In this document: piece by piece, positions 1 to 7,839 of the stretch
Position numbering within the stretch: position 1 is the first letter of the stretch
Layout: the number at the start of each line of letters is the position of its first letter
Assembly (NCBI GenBank): GCA_934532985.1
Contig: CAKTAV010000002.1
Span: forward strand, 62,001 to 126,000
Direction of reading: 5' to 3'
Source: an uncultured Butyricicoccus sp.
GTDB lineage: Bacteria > Bacillota > Clostridia > Oscillospirales > Butyricicoccaceae
Length of the DNA stretch: 64,000 nt
Position numbers and translations under genes: made by a program
Notes under the pieces: generated by a model
The model's database searches: none
What the model was told of the DNA's origin: nothing
What the model saw: the letters and a program-made list of their open reading frames with translations, nothing else

Positions 1-210
1 TCCAAGCGTCTCGGCGTTAAGCGTGCAGACGGTCAGGTAGTACCGGCTGGCAACATTCTCGTTCGTCAGCGCGGCACTCACATTCATCCGGGCACGAATG
101 TCGGCATCGGTAAGGACGATACTCTTTTTGCAAAGGTAAGCGGCGTAGTACGCTTCGAGCGTATGGGTCGTGACCGCAAGAAGGTTTCTGTTTACGAAAT
201 CGAGCAGTAA
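1..210 (+). CDS. rpmA: 50S ribosomal protein L27, C-terminal part (5' end outside window)
   Basis: The window opens inside a reading frame with no start codon, giving 69 residues that end in VSVYEIEQ. The segment matches the body of bacterial ribosomal protein L27, a large-subunit protein near the peptidyl-transferase centre: [22 protein letters not shown] and the [10 protein letters not shown] tail are the usual L27 blocks. The N-terminal part is cut off by the window edge. It lies just upstream of obgE, the common rplU-rpmA-obg arrangement in Firmicutes, with a hairpin terminator between the two. Confidence 0.95.
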   Translation, partial: SKRLGVKRADGQVVPAGNILVRQRGTHIHPGTNVGIGKDDTLFAKVSGVVRFERMGRDRKKVSVYEIEQ

Positions 211-232
211 GACTAGTTTCTTTGATGCGAGG

Positions 233-266
233 AGCACTCCGGACCGCGGTCTGGGGTGCTTTTTTC
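233..266 (+). terminator. Intrinsic terminator between rpmA and obgE
   Basis: An 8-bp outer stem (AGCACTCC with GGGGTGCT) encloses the palindrome GACCGCGGTC and is followed by a run of six T. It probably ends or attenuates the ribosomal protein transcript before obgE. The obgE ribosome site begins only about 12 bases later, so read-through would be needed for co-transcription. Confidence 0.8.
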
Positions 267-290
267 AAGGCTCCGAGAAAGGAGAATACT

Positions 291-1574
291 ATGCCACAGT
301 TTATTGATACCGCGAAGATTTTTATCAAAGCGGGCAAGGGAGGCGACGGCAAGGTTTCCTTCCACCGAGAAAAGTATATTGCATCGGGCGGTCCGGACGG
401 CGGAGACGGCGGACGCGGCGGCTCGGTCATCTTTCAGGTAGACGACAACCTCGCTACGCTGATGGACTTTCGATATAAGAGAAAATATGCCGCAGCGCCG
501 GGTGAACCGGGCGGAAGCAAGCGCTGCTTCGGCAAGGACGGCAAGAGCCTGGTGATTCGTGTGCCACGCGGTACCGTCATTCGTGACGCCGCCACAGGAC
601 AGATTATCAAGGATATGTCGGATAAGGAGCCGTTTGTCGCCGCAAAGGGCGGAAACGGCGGTTGGGGCAACACTCATTTTGCAACGCCGACACGTCAGAC
701 CCCACGATTTGCCAAGCCGGGACTGCCGGGACAGGAGCTGGAAATTCAGTTGGAGCTAAAACTGCTGGCAGATGTCGGTCTGGTTGGCTTCCCGAACGTC
801 GGCAAGTCCACGTTGCTGTCGATGGCCTCGGCAGCACGGCCGAAGATTGCGAACTATCATTTTACGACACTCGTGCCGAATCTCGGCGTTGTCTCTATCG
901 GAGAAGGCGAGTCGTTTGTCATGGCAGATATTCCGGGCATTATCGAAGGCGCATCCGAGGGTGCAGGATTGGGACACGCGTTCCTGCGTCACATTGACCG
1001 CTGCCGTCTGCTGCTGCACATCGTTGATGCGGCAGGCAGCGAATACCGCGACCCGATTGACGATTTGGAAAAGATCAACGGCGAGCTGTCCAAGTACTCG
1101 TTGGATCTGGAAAAGCGTCCGCAGATTGTCGTTGCCAATAAGATTGATTTGCTCGGCGATGACACCGAACCGCTGGAGCGCATTCGCGCGTGGGCGGATG
1201 CGCACGGCTTTGCGTATGCTGAGATGTCGGCTGCGACCAGTCAAGGCGTTCGTGAGCTGATGAACCAGACCTGGCATGCATTGCAGGAGCTGCCGCCGGT
1301 AACGGTTTATGAACCGGAATTCGTGATGGAACAGATCGAAAAGCCGATTACTGAGGAGGATATCGACATCCGTCAGGAGGACGGCTGCTATGTCGTTTGC
1401 GGCGCATGGATTGAGCAGCTCTGTCAGTCGATCAATTTCGACGATTACGAATCCCGCATGTATTTAGACCGCAAGCTCCGCGGGGCCCATGTTTTTGAGC
1501 GTTTGGAGCAGATGGGTATTCAGGACGGCGATTTGGTTGTCTTAGACGAGATGGAATTCGAATACGAGCGATAA
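291..1574 (+). CDS. obgE: GTPase Obg/CgtA
   Basis: A 427-residue Obg GTPase, a ribosome-associated P-loop protein involved in late 50S assembly and stress or sporulation control. The glycine-rich Obg fold fills about residues 1-158 (KAGKGGDGKVSF, GGPDGGDGGRGG). The G domain follows with GFPNVGKS near 165-172, DIPGIIEGA as the switch-II region and NKID for guanine recognition. The C-terminal OCT domain is present (about 345-427), as in Firmicute Obg. I chose ATG 291 because AAAGGAG lies 7 bases upstream; an in-frame ATG at 222 would read through the preceding terminator. Full length and intact. Confidence 0.97.
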   Translation: MPQFIDTAKIFIKAGKGGDGKVSFHREKYIASGGPDGGDGGRGGSVIFQVDDNLATLMDFRYKRKYAAAPGEPGGSKRCFGKDGKSLVIRVPRGTVIRDAATGQIIKDMSDKEPFVAAKGGNGGWGNTHFATPTRQTPRFAKPGLPGQELEIQLELKLLADVGLVGFPNVGKSTLLSMASAARPKIANYHFTTLVPNLGVVSIGEGESFVMADIPGIIEGASEGAGLGHAFLRHIDRCRLLLHIVDAAGSEYRDPIDDLEKINGELSKYSLDLEKRPQIVVANKIDLLGDDTEPLERIRAWADAHGFAYAEMSAATSQGVRELMNQTWHALQELPPVTVYEPEFVMEQIEKPITEEDIDIRQEDGCYVVCGAWIEQLCQSINFDDYESRMYLDRKLRGAHVFERLEQMGIQDGDLVVLDEMEFEYER

Positions 1575-1581
1575 TTTCAGC

Positions 1582-1618
1582 GTAAAAGGACGGCATTTGC
1601 CGTCCTTTTACTTTTCGT
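1582..1618 (+). terminator. Terminator after obgE
   Basis: A 14-bp perfect stem (GTAAAAGGACGGCA with its complement) with a very short loop, followed by a T-rich stretch, directly downstream of the obgE stop. Confidence 0.85.
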
Positions 1619-1656
1619 TCCCAAAAGTCAATGAACGTAACAATTTTTGCATAACA

Positions 1657-1686
1657 TTGATTTCAATCCGCGCTCTGTGATATAAT
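1657..1686 (+). promoter_or_regulatory. Sigma-A promoter of pcrA
   Basis: -35 TTGATT at 1657-1662, 18-base spacer, and a perfect -10 TATAAT at 1681-1686 preceded by TGA (extended -10). It gives pcrA its own transcript with a leader of about 70 bases. Confidence 0.75.
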
Positions 1687-1762
1687 CTATCTAGTAAGGC
1701 AGTTTAATGCCTTTTTGTGTTTTATCACAGACAATTTATCGCATTTTGGTGAGGAGTTTTTC

Positions 1763-4174
1763 ATGGAGCAGTCTACGTTTGATTTACAGTTTTCCGCTGT
1801 TCGCAGCGCTATTATTGAGCGGGAGTTCAGCAATTTGAACGACCAGCAGCGCAAGGCAGTATTCCAGACGGAAGGACCGTTGCTGGTGTTGGCAGGAGCC
1901 GGCAGCGGCAAAACGACGGTACTGATTCACCGCATTTTGAATCTGCTCCGCTTTGGAGAAGGATATCATTGCCCGTATGCGCCGGAGGACGCGACACAGG
2001 AGGATCTGTTGTTTTTGCGGGAGTACCTGCGCAATCCAACGGAAGAGAATCGTATGCGCGCGGAACTGCTGTGTGCGGTAAATCCGGCGCGCCCATGGCA
2101 GATTCTTGCCATTACGTTTACCAACAAGGCTGCAAAGGAGATTCAGGAGCGCTTGCAGCGTGCAATTGGCGAGGAATTTGCCAAGGAGATTTGGGCGTCG
2201 ACATTTCATTCCTGCTGCGTTCGCATTCTGCGCCGCTATGCCGATCGTATCGGCTATGAGCGGTCATTTGCCATTTACGATACGGATGACCAGAAGCGCG
2301 TGATGACGATGATTCTCAAGCGACGCCATTTGGATGAAAAGCTGTACGATGCCCGCGGTGTGCTTGGACAGATTAGCCGCGCAAAGGACAATTTGATGAC
2401 ACCGCGCGACTATCTGGCGGAGGTCGGAAACGATTATTATAAGATGAACGTAGCCGAACTGTATAAGGAATATGTGAAGGAACTGAAAGAGTCCAATGCG
2501 ATGGACTTCGACGATATTGTCATGTGTACCGTACAGTTGCTTCAGGATCATGAGGATGTCCGCGAGCACTATCAGCGTCAGTTCCGCTATGTCATGGCGG
2601 ACGAGTATCAGGACACCAACCACGCACAGTATATGCTCATTAGCCTGCTGGCTGGTGGATATGAAAATGTCTGCGTTGTCGGTGACGATGACCAGAGTAT
2701 TTACAAATTCCGCGGAGCTACCATTACGAACATTTTGGAATTTGAAAATGAGTATCCGGATGCGGTCACGATTCGTTTGGAGCAGAATTACCGTTCCACA
2801 CAGAACATCTTGACTGCGGCAAATGAGCTAATTCGTAACAATGCGCACCGAAAGGGAAAAGAGCTTTGGACATCCAACGGGGACGGCTCCAAAATCCGCA
2901 TTCACTGTTCAGATACGCAGGAAGGGGAAGCGGAGTACATTGCCGCGTCGATTTTAGACGGCTTTGCCAAGGGACATCGTTGGTGTGAATATGTGGTTTT
3001 GTACCGCAACCATGTGCTCTCGAACAATATCGAGGCAGCGTTCAAGCGCAACAGCATCCCATATCGCATCGTCAGCGGTCTTCGTTTCTTTGACCGCGCA
3101 GAAGTTCGCGATATGTTGGCGTATTTGTGGGTAATTTTGAATCCGGCGGATGATTTGCGCCTGCGTCGTATTATCAACGTACCGGCGCGAAAAATTGGCA
3201 ATAAGACCGTGGAAACGGCGATGTTACTGGCAGAGCAAAACCAGACGAGCTTGTTTTCGATTATCTCTCATGCGGATGAATATCCGGAGCTGGGACGTGC
3301 GACCAAGGCGCTGATGCACTTTGCCGCTATGATGGATCAGCTGAGGCAGAGTGTGGAAGAGCTTCCGCTGGATGAATTCTATGATGTGTTGCTGGATCAG
3401 ACCGGATATGTCGAGGTTCTGGAGAATAAGGGCGATCAGGAATCGCTGGCGCGGATTGAAAACGTAATGGAATTAAAATCCAATCTGGCTGATTTCTCGG
3501 AGCGCACGGAAAATCCGACCTTGGGCGGCTTCTTGGAAGAGGTATCGCTGTTTACGGACATCGACCGGATGGATGCGGATGCGGATGCTGTTGTCATGAT
3601 GACGATTCATTCGGCGAAGGGCCTGGAGTTTCCCAATGTCTTTTTGTGCGGCATGGAGGATGGCATTTTCCCGGGATTCCGCGCGATGGAAAAAGAAGAA
3701 GAGCTCGAAGAAGAACGCCGCCTGTGTTATGTTGCGTTGACGCGCGCCAAGCAGCAGCTGGTGCTGACATGCGCCGAGCGCCGTATGATGTATGGTCAGA
3801 CGAGATATTCCAAACCATCCCAGTTTTTGGAGGAGTTGCCGGATGAGCGCGTGGACAGCAATCTGCACGCGCCGAAGGTGGATGAAATCCAAGAGCTGGC
3901 GCAAACGGCGACGCCGCAGTATCGGTCGCGCAGAGCGCGGGACATCAGTGGAAATGATGGATTCCGGCACCCGAATATGGCGAAAGCTGCAAGACGAATT
4001 TCTGCGGTGGATCTCAAGCCTGGCGATCAAGTCGATCATCGCGCCTTTGGTCATGGTATGATTACGTCGTGTAAGCCTATGGGCGGAGATATTTTGTTGG
4101 AAATTACATTTGATAAGGTTGGAACCAAACGATTGATGGCAAATGCAGCGATGCAATTTATGAAAAAGTTATAA
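1763..4174 (+). CDS. pcrA: ATP-dependent DNA helicase PcrA/UvrD family
   Basis: An 803-residue superfamily 1 3'-5' DNA helicase for repair, replication restart and removal of RecA filaments. Helicase motifs appear in order: GAGSGKTTVL (Walker A, near residue 45), DEYQDTNHAQ (Walker B), GDDDQSIYKFRGA, QNYRST, TIHSAKGLEFPNVFL and RLCYVALTRAK. The C-terminal tail ends in the KPGDQVDHRAFGHGMI-type Tudor-like segment that in PcrA contacts RNA polymerase. Length is slightly above the usual 720-780. ATG 1763 has GAGGAG 6 bases upstream; an upstream in-frame TTG at 1715 lacks a ribosome site. No ligA or pcrB lies next to it. Confidence 0.95.
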   Translation: MEQSTFDLQFSAVRSAIIEREFSNLNDQQRKAVFQTEGPLLVLAGAGSGKTTVLIHRILNLLRFGEGYHCPYAPEDATQEDLLFLREYLRNPTEENRMRAELLCAVNPARPWQILAITFTNKAAKEIQERLQRAIGEEFAKEIWASTFHSCCVRILRRYADRIGYERSFAIYDTDDQKRVMTMILKRRHLDEKLYDARGVLGQISRAKDNLMTPRDYLAEVGNDYYKMNVAELYKEYVKELKESNAMDFDDIVMCTVQLLQDHEDVREHYQRQFRYVMADEYQDTNHAQYMLISLLAGGYENVCVVGDDDQSIYKFRGATITNILEFENEYPDAVTIRLEQNYRSTQNILTAANELIRNNAHRKGKELWTSNGDGSKIRIHCSDTQEGEAEYIAASILDGFAKGHRWCEYVVLYRNHVLSNNIEAAFKRNSIPYRIVSGLRFFDRAEVRDMLAYLWVILNPADDLRLRRIINVPARKIGNKTVETAMLLAEQNQTSLFSIISHADEYPELGRATKALMHFAAMMDQLRQSVEELPLDEFYDVLLDQTGYVEVLENKGDQESLARIENVMELKSNLADFSERTENPTLGGFLEEVSLFTDIDRMDADADAVVMMTIHSAKGLEFPNVFLCGMEDGIFPGFRAMEKEEELEEERRLCYVALTRAKQQLVLTCAERRMMYGQTRYSKPSQFLEELPDERVDSNLHAPKVDEIQELAQTATPQYRSRRARDISGNDGFRHPNMAKAARRISAVDLKPGDQVDHRAFGHGMITSCKPMGGDILLEITFDKVGTKRLMANAAMQFMKKL

Positions 4175-4183
4175 AAATGATAG

Positions 4184-4222
4184 AAATCCCGGAGACGTGA
4201 AATGCTCACAGATCCGGGATTT
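4184..4222 (+). terminator. Hairpin after pcrA, probable terminator
   Basis: A 9-bp stem AAATCCCGG/CCGGGATTT begins 10 bases after the pcrA stop. The following T-tract is short (TTTTC), so termination may be partial. Confidence 0.5.
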
Positions 4223-4239
4223 TCAGGAGACACCCACTC

Positions 4240-4273
4240 CGAATTGAACAAAATTTTTATTTTGTTCAATTCG
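4240..4273. repeat. 14-bp AT-rich inverted repeat upstream of the recombinase gene
   Basis: CGAATTGAACAAAA is repeated in inverted orientation around a 6-base loop. It could be an operator or a second weak terminator; which one cannot be decided from sequence alone. Confidence 0.6.
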
Positions 4274-4330
4274 ATGTAACGGTACTCCCTCACAATGATG
4301 AATCAAGAAAACCAAGAAAGGGATATTCTT

Positions 4331-5422
4331 ATGACACATACAGAAAAACAACCGGAAGAAATGCCGCAGCTTCTGCGGGACTTTCTTGCCTACATGCAGA
4401 CGGTCAAAGGCAAATCCGAAAAAACGGCGCACGAATATTATTTGGATCTTCGGATGTTTTTTCGGTTTATCAAACAACAGCGCGGCCTGGATGACGAAGC
4501 GATGTTTTCGGAGATTTCTATTTTAGATATTGATGAAGACTTTGTGCGTTCGGTGACCCTATCGGATGCATATAACTTCCTCATGTACACGGTTCAGGAC
4601 CGCCCGAAGCACGCTAACAGTGATAACAGCGAAATTGGCTTGATTGCTACCTCTCGTGCGCGCAAGGTCTCTGCGCTGCGCTCATTCTTCCGTTATCTGA
4701 CGGATAAGGCACACATTCTGGAACATAACCCGCTGCAAAATCTGGAATACCCGACGATTCGGCGTTCTCTTCCGAAATATCTGACAGTTTCTGAAAGTAA
4801 ACGCTTGCTGGAGGTTGTGGATGGCCCGTTTCGGGAGCGGGATTACTGCATTTTGATGCTGTTTCTCAACTGTGGCCTGCGGGTTTCCGAGCTGGTCGGA
4901 CTGAACACAACGGATATTGTCGGTGGTCAGATCCGTGTGCTTGGCAAGGGAAACAAAGAACGTATTTTGTACCTCAATGAAGCGTGCATCGATGCGATCA
5001 GTGCCTATTTGCCGCATCGTTTGGCGCCGCGTCATGGAGAATCCCCAACGGCGCTGTTTGTCAGCCGCAACCGCAACCGAATGCGCAAGACAACGGTTGA
5101 GCACATGGTCAAAAAATATATTACCGCCGCCGGACTGGATCCAGAGAAGTTCTCAGCCCATAAGCTCCGCCATACGGCGGCGACAATGATGTATCAAAAT
5201 GGCGTAGATATCCGAACATTGCAAGATGTTTTAGGGCATGAAAACGTCAATACAACGATGATTTACACTCATATTCATGATGCGAATATGAAGGAAGCGG
5301 CGGCGCGGAATCCGCTGTCAAATTATAAGCAAAAGCCGAAGGAGAGCTATGCAGAACAAGATTCAGACGATCATGGAGCAGAAACTAATACCGAAGAATT
5401 GAGTGATCTAAAAGAAGAATGA
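4331..5422 (+). CDS. Site-specific tyrosine recombinase, XerC/XerD family
   Basis: A 363-residue phage-integrase-family recombinase. The N-terminal SAM-like core-binding domain (LLRDFLAYMQTVKGKSEKTAHEYYLDLRMFF) is followed by a complete catalytic domain: R184 (CGLRVSEL), K206 (GKGNKE), H277 and R280 (HKLRH), H303 (LGHENV) and nucleophile Y312 (YTHIHD). It is longer than the usual ~300 residues because of an insertion around 65-95 and an acidic C-terminal tail. Full catalytic conservation and lack of mobile-element context favour a chromosome-dimer-resolution Xer protein over an integrase. ATG 4331 follows AGAAAGG; an in-frame ATG at 4295 is possible. Confidence 0.85.
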   Translation: MTHTEKQPEEMPQLLRDFLAYMQTVKGKSEKTAHEYYLDLRMFFRFIKQQRGLDDEAMFSEISILDIDEDFVRSVTLSDAYNFLMYTVQDRPKHANSDNSEIGLIATSRARKVSALRSFFRYLTDKAHILEHNPLQNLEYPTIRRSLPKYLTVSESKRLLEVVDGPFRERDYCILMLFLNCGLRVSELVGLNTTDIVGGQIRVLGKGNKERILYLNEACIDAISAYLPHRLAPRHGESPTALFVSRNRNRMRKTTVEHMVKKYITAAGLDPEKFSAHKLRHTAATMMYQNGVDIRTLQDVLGHENVNTTMIYTHIHDANMKEAAARNPLSNYKQKPKESYAEQDSDDHGAETNTEELSDLKEE

Positions 5423-5424
5423 AT

Positions 5425-5475
5425 AAAAAAAGCGAACGTGACATGAAAACAAACATGTTGCGTTCGCTTTTTTTT
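5425..5475. terminator. Bidirectional terminator between convergent genes
   Basis: A-rich arm, then AAGCGAACG paired with CGTTCGCTT and a run of eight T. It serves the recombinase gene on the plus strand and the 5503-6084 gene on the minus strand. Confidence 0.85.
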
Positions 5476-5502
5476 ATTTAGAATTTTTTTTATTTAGAAT
5501 TT

Positions 5503-6084
5503 TTACGGCTCCAGTACAACCGAATCCTCGTTAAACTGAATGTCCGAAATGGAGTCCGTCTTTTTTGCCAGCTCCCTATTCAGCTTTTTATTAACGCCAT
5601 CCCAGACTGAGTCCGAAACCAGATCGGTTGGCAGATCAATGCTGGAAGCTTGGATTGACTTCCCTTTCAATCTCACTTCCCCATTCTTACAGGAAACGCT
5701 GCACGTCAGGGTCATCGGCAAGGAATCCGGCAGCATATTCAGCGCCGTGCGGTACATGCTGTTCAGCTCAACATTTCCCTCTTCCAGCCAGTTTTCAATG
5801 GTACTCTTTGATAATTTGCCGCTGACGGTCATGACGTTGTCTTCATCCACAGTAACCGTACCGTCCTCTCCGGCACAATCCAGCGCGGTAAGCACCATGT
5901 TCGTCCATTCTTTATTGGTCAGTGTCACCGCTTCGGGTGTCTTGGGTCCGGCGCTGTGTTCTTCTGTCGTCACGGTGTTGTTTGGGGTTGCTTCATTTTT
6001 GTGGGATGTACCAATGCGAAAGCCGATAAACCCAGCCAGCGCTACCACAACAATGGCAAGAACAATTCCCTTGGTTTTGGTCAT
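5503..6084 (-). CDS. Membrane-anchored protein of unknown function
   Basis: A 193-residue protein with one N-terminal membrane helix (KGIVLAIVVVALAGFIGFRIG, about residues 5-25), a low-complexity Thr/Glu/Pro linker, and an extracytoplasmic domain of about 135 residues. No lipobox and no enzyme motif are visible. The folded part alternates strands and helices (TVTVDEDNVMTVSGKLS; MTLTCSVSCKNGEVRLKGKSI), a pattern seen in small surface proteins of Clostridia. ATG 6084 is preceded by AAGGAG; an upstream in-frame ATG at 6108 overlaps that site. It is monocistronic, downstream of but separated by a terminator from the SPFH gene. Function not recognised. Confidence 0.7.
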   Translation of the reverse strand: MTKTKGIVLAIVVVALAGFIGFRIGTSHKNEATPNNTVTTEEHSAGPKTPEAVTLTNKEWTNMVLTALDCAGEDGTVTVDEDNVMTVSGKLSKSTIENWLEEGNVELNSMYRTALNMLPDSLPMTLTCSVSCKNGEVRLKGKSIQASSIDLPTDLVSDSVWDGVNKKLNRELAKKTDSISDIQFNEDSVVLEP

Positions 6085-6159
6085 GTCAATTTCACTCCTT
6101 AATGACAATATGTCTCCGGTCTACTGTATGCTGTTTTATATCACCACATACCGTTCCAG

Positions 6160-6196
6160 GAAAAGGCACAGGTGCGCTGCACGCACAGCGCACCTG
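6160..6196 (-). terminator. Terminator after the NfeD-SPFH operon
   Basis: An 11-bp stem (CAGGTGCGCTG/CAGCGCACCTG) followed on the minus strand by a short CCTTTTCC tract, just after the SPFH stop. Confidence 0.7.
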
Positions 6197-6206
6197 AAAT
6201 TGTATG

Positions 6207-7115
6207 TTATTTGTCCTCCGTTGTCTCTGGCGTCTGTGTTGCCCAGATGTCCTTCACAGAGGTTGCCAGACCGGCCAGACCTTGAATTTCCGATGGGATG
6301 ATGATCTTTGTCGCCTTGCCATCGGCGGCCTTCTGGAAGGCTTCCAGTGCCTTGAGCTGAATGACCGGATTACTCGGTGCGGCCTGATTCAGATAATTGA
6401 TAGAATCCGCCAGCGCCTTCTGTACCTTCATCAATGCTTCGGCTTCGCCCTCTGCCTCGCGGATTTTGGACTCTCGAATTGCGTCAGCGCGCAGAACAGT
6501 GGCTTCCTTTTCACCCTCCGCGACGAGAATTGCGGACTGCTTTTTACCCTCCGCTACCAGAATGGCCTCACGGCGTTCGCGCTCCGCCTTCATCTGCTTT
6601 TCCATGGCTTCCTGAATCGCCTTCGGCGGGATGATATTCTTCAGCTCCACACGGTTTACCTTGATGCCCCATGCGTCGGTGGCTTCGTCCAGAATCGAGC
6701 GCATCTTGCTGTTGATGACATCGCGCGAGGTCAGCGTCTGGTCAAGCTCCAGATCGCCAATGATATTACGAAGCGTCGTCGCAGTCAGGTTTTCAATCGC
6801 CGCCATCGGGCTTTCTACGCCATAGGTGTACAGCTTCGGGTCGGTGATCTGAAAATAAACCACTGTGTCGATCTGAATCGTGACATTATCCTTGGTGATA
6901 ACCGGCTGTGGTGCAAAGTCTACAACCTGCTCTTTCAAGGTAACCTTGCGGGAAATGTGCTCGATCAGTGGAATTTTGAAATGCAGGCCGGTCTCCCACG
7001 TTGCCTGATACGAACCAAGCCGCTCTAATACATACGCCTTCGCCTGCGGAACAATAACCACATTGGTTGCCAGCAGGATAACCAGCAGTACCAATAAAAC
7101 AATTCCAACGATCAT
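6207..7115 (-). CDS. SPFH/Band 7 (stomatin/prohibitin-like) membrane protein
   Basis: A 302-residue SPFH protein. An N-terminal membrane helix (MIVGIVLLVLLVILLATNVVIV) is followed by the Band 7 domain (LGSYQATWETGLHFKIPLIEHISRKVTLKEQ; PQPVITKDNVTIQIDTVVYFQITDP) and a long charged coiled coil (KQMKAERERREAILVAEGKKQSAILVAEGEKEA). This is the architecture of YbbK/QmcA proteins that form membrane microdomain scaffolds. Its start overlaps the stop of the NfeD gene by 4 bases (ATGA), with an AGGAGG site inside the upstream gene, the usual NfeD-SPFH pairing. A role in membrane organisation is inferred from the family. Confidence 0.9.
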   Translation of the reverse strand: MIVGIVLLVLLVILLATNVVIVPQAKAYVLERLGSYQATWETGLHFKIPLIEHISRKVTLKEQVVDFAPQPVITKDNVTIQIDTVVYFQITDPKLYTYGVESPMAAIENLTATTLRNIIGDLELDQTLTSRDVINSKMRSILDEATDAWGIKVNRVELKNIIPPKAIQEAMEKQMKAERERREAILVAEGKKQSAILVAEGEKEATVLRADAIRESKIREAEGEAEALMKVQKALADSINYLNQAAPSNPVIQLKALEAFQKAADGKATKIIIPSEIQGLAGLATSVKDIWATQTPETTEDK

Positions 7116-7582
7116 ACAGTAATACCTCCTAGTTCTTGTTGTGTGAGAACCACCATGGCCTTTACGCCCTGAATGTCCTCTACGTACACAGTGCTCCCCT
7201 CCGGCACAACGATGCCATCCTGTATGGTGCGCGCCGTCCATGTCTGCGACAGCAGACGAATCTGCCCCGTTCCGGCTTGGTTGTCAATGGTCTGTGTGAC
7301 CACTGCCTCCATGCCGATAATGCGGTCGGCATTGGTTCGGTCTGACTTCGGACGAAGCAGACGGGACACCAATGGACGAAGCAGGGCAAGAAGCAGCAAC
7401 GACAAGACGGCGAAAAGCAGCCACTGCCACAGTAGCGGTGCGCCAAGACATGCTGCGATCAACGCGCCGACTGAACCCAGCGCGAACCACAGAGAAACCA
7501 GCTGTACCGTCATCGCTTCGACGATGCAACAGATAACCAACAATCCAATCCAAAAAAGAACCGGAGAAAGACCAAATAGCAT
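7112..7582 (-). CDS. NfeD-like membrane protein
   Basis: A 156-residue NfeD/YbbJ-type protein: three hydrophobic helices (about 5-70: VLFWIGLLVICCIVEAM, LWFALGSVGALIAACLG, WQWLLFAVLSLLLLALLRP) and a C-terminal OB-fold domain (GMEAVVTQTIDNQAGTGQIRLLSQTWTARTIQDGIVVPEGSTVYVEDIQGVKAMV). The N-terminal serine-protease domain of long NfeD proteins is absent, so this is the short form that partners SPFH proteins. ATG 7582 follows AAGGGGG. Translationally coupled to the SPFH gene downstream. Confidence 0.9.
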   Translation of the reverse strand: MLFGLSPVLFWIGLLVICCIVEAMTVQLVSLWFALGSVGALIAACLGAPLLWQWLLFAVLSLLLLALLRPLVSRLLRPKSDRTNADRIIGMEAVVTQTIDNQAGTGQIRLLSQTWTARTIQDGIVVPEGSTVYVEDIQGVKAMVVLTQQELGGITV

Positions 7583-7781
7583 GGAAAATCCCCCTTTCTG
7601 CTATTTGCCTTTATCATATCATAAAAGCCGCAGAATGTATAGAATGCTTTGTGTTGTTCTCGCGGTACATTGTAAATTTTTCGACAGGAATTACCGCTTT
7701 TTTCTTGTGTTTCAAGAACTCTGCAACACAAACAAGGGACATTCAACAGAGCGTTCGGTTTTCAAATCACGATAAAAATAT

Positions 7782-7826
7782 AGAAAAAGTCGGACGAAGC
7801 GATTCTGCGATACACTCCGTCCGACT
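7782..7826 (-). terminator. Terminator of the LRR-VWA-MoxR operon
   Basis: On the minus strand AGTCGGACG and CGTCCGACT pair across a 21-base loop and are followed by TTTTTC. It lies 14 bases beyond the MoxR gene stop. Confidence 0.8.
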
Positions 7827-7839
7827 AAATTGCATTGAA

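Noticed and set aside
4331..5422. Integrase of a mobile element
   Set aside because: No attachment repeats, excisionase or cargo genes lie around it; housekeeping genes flank both sides.
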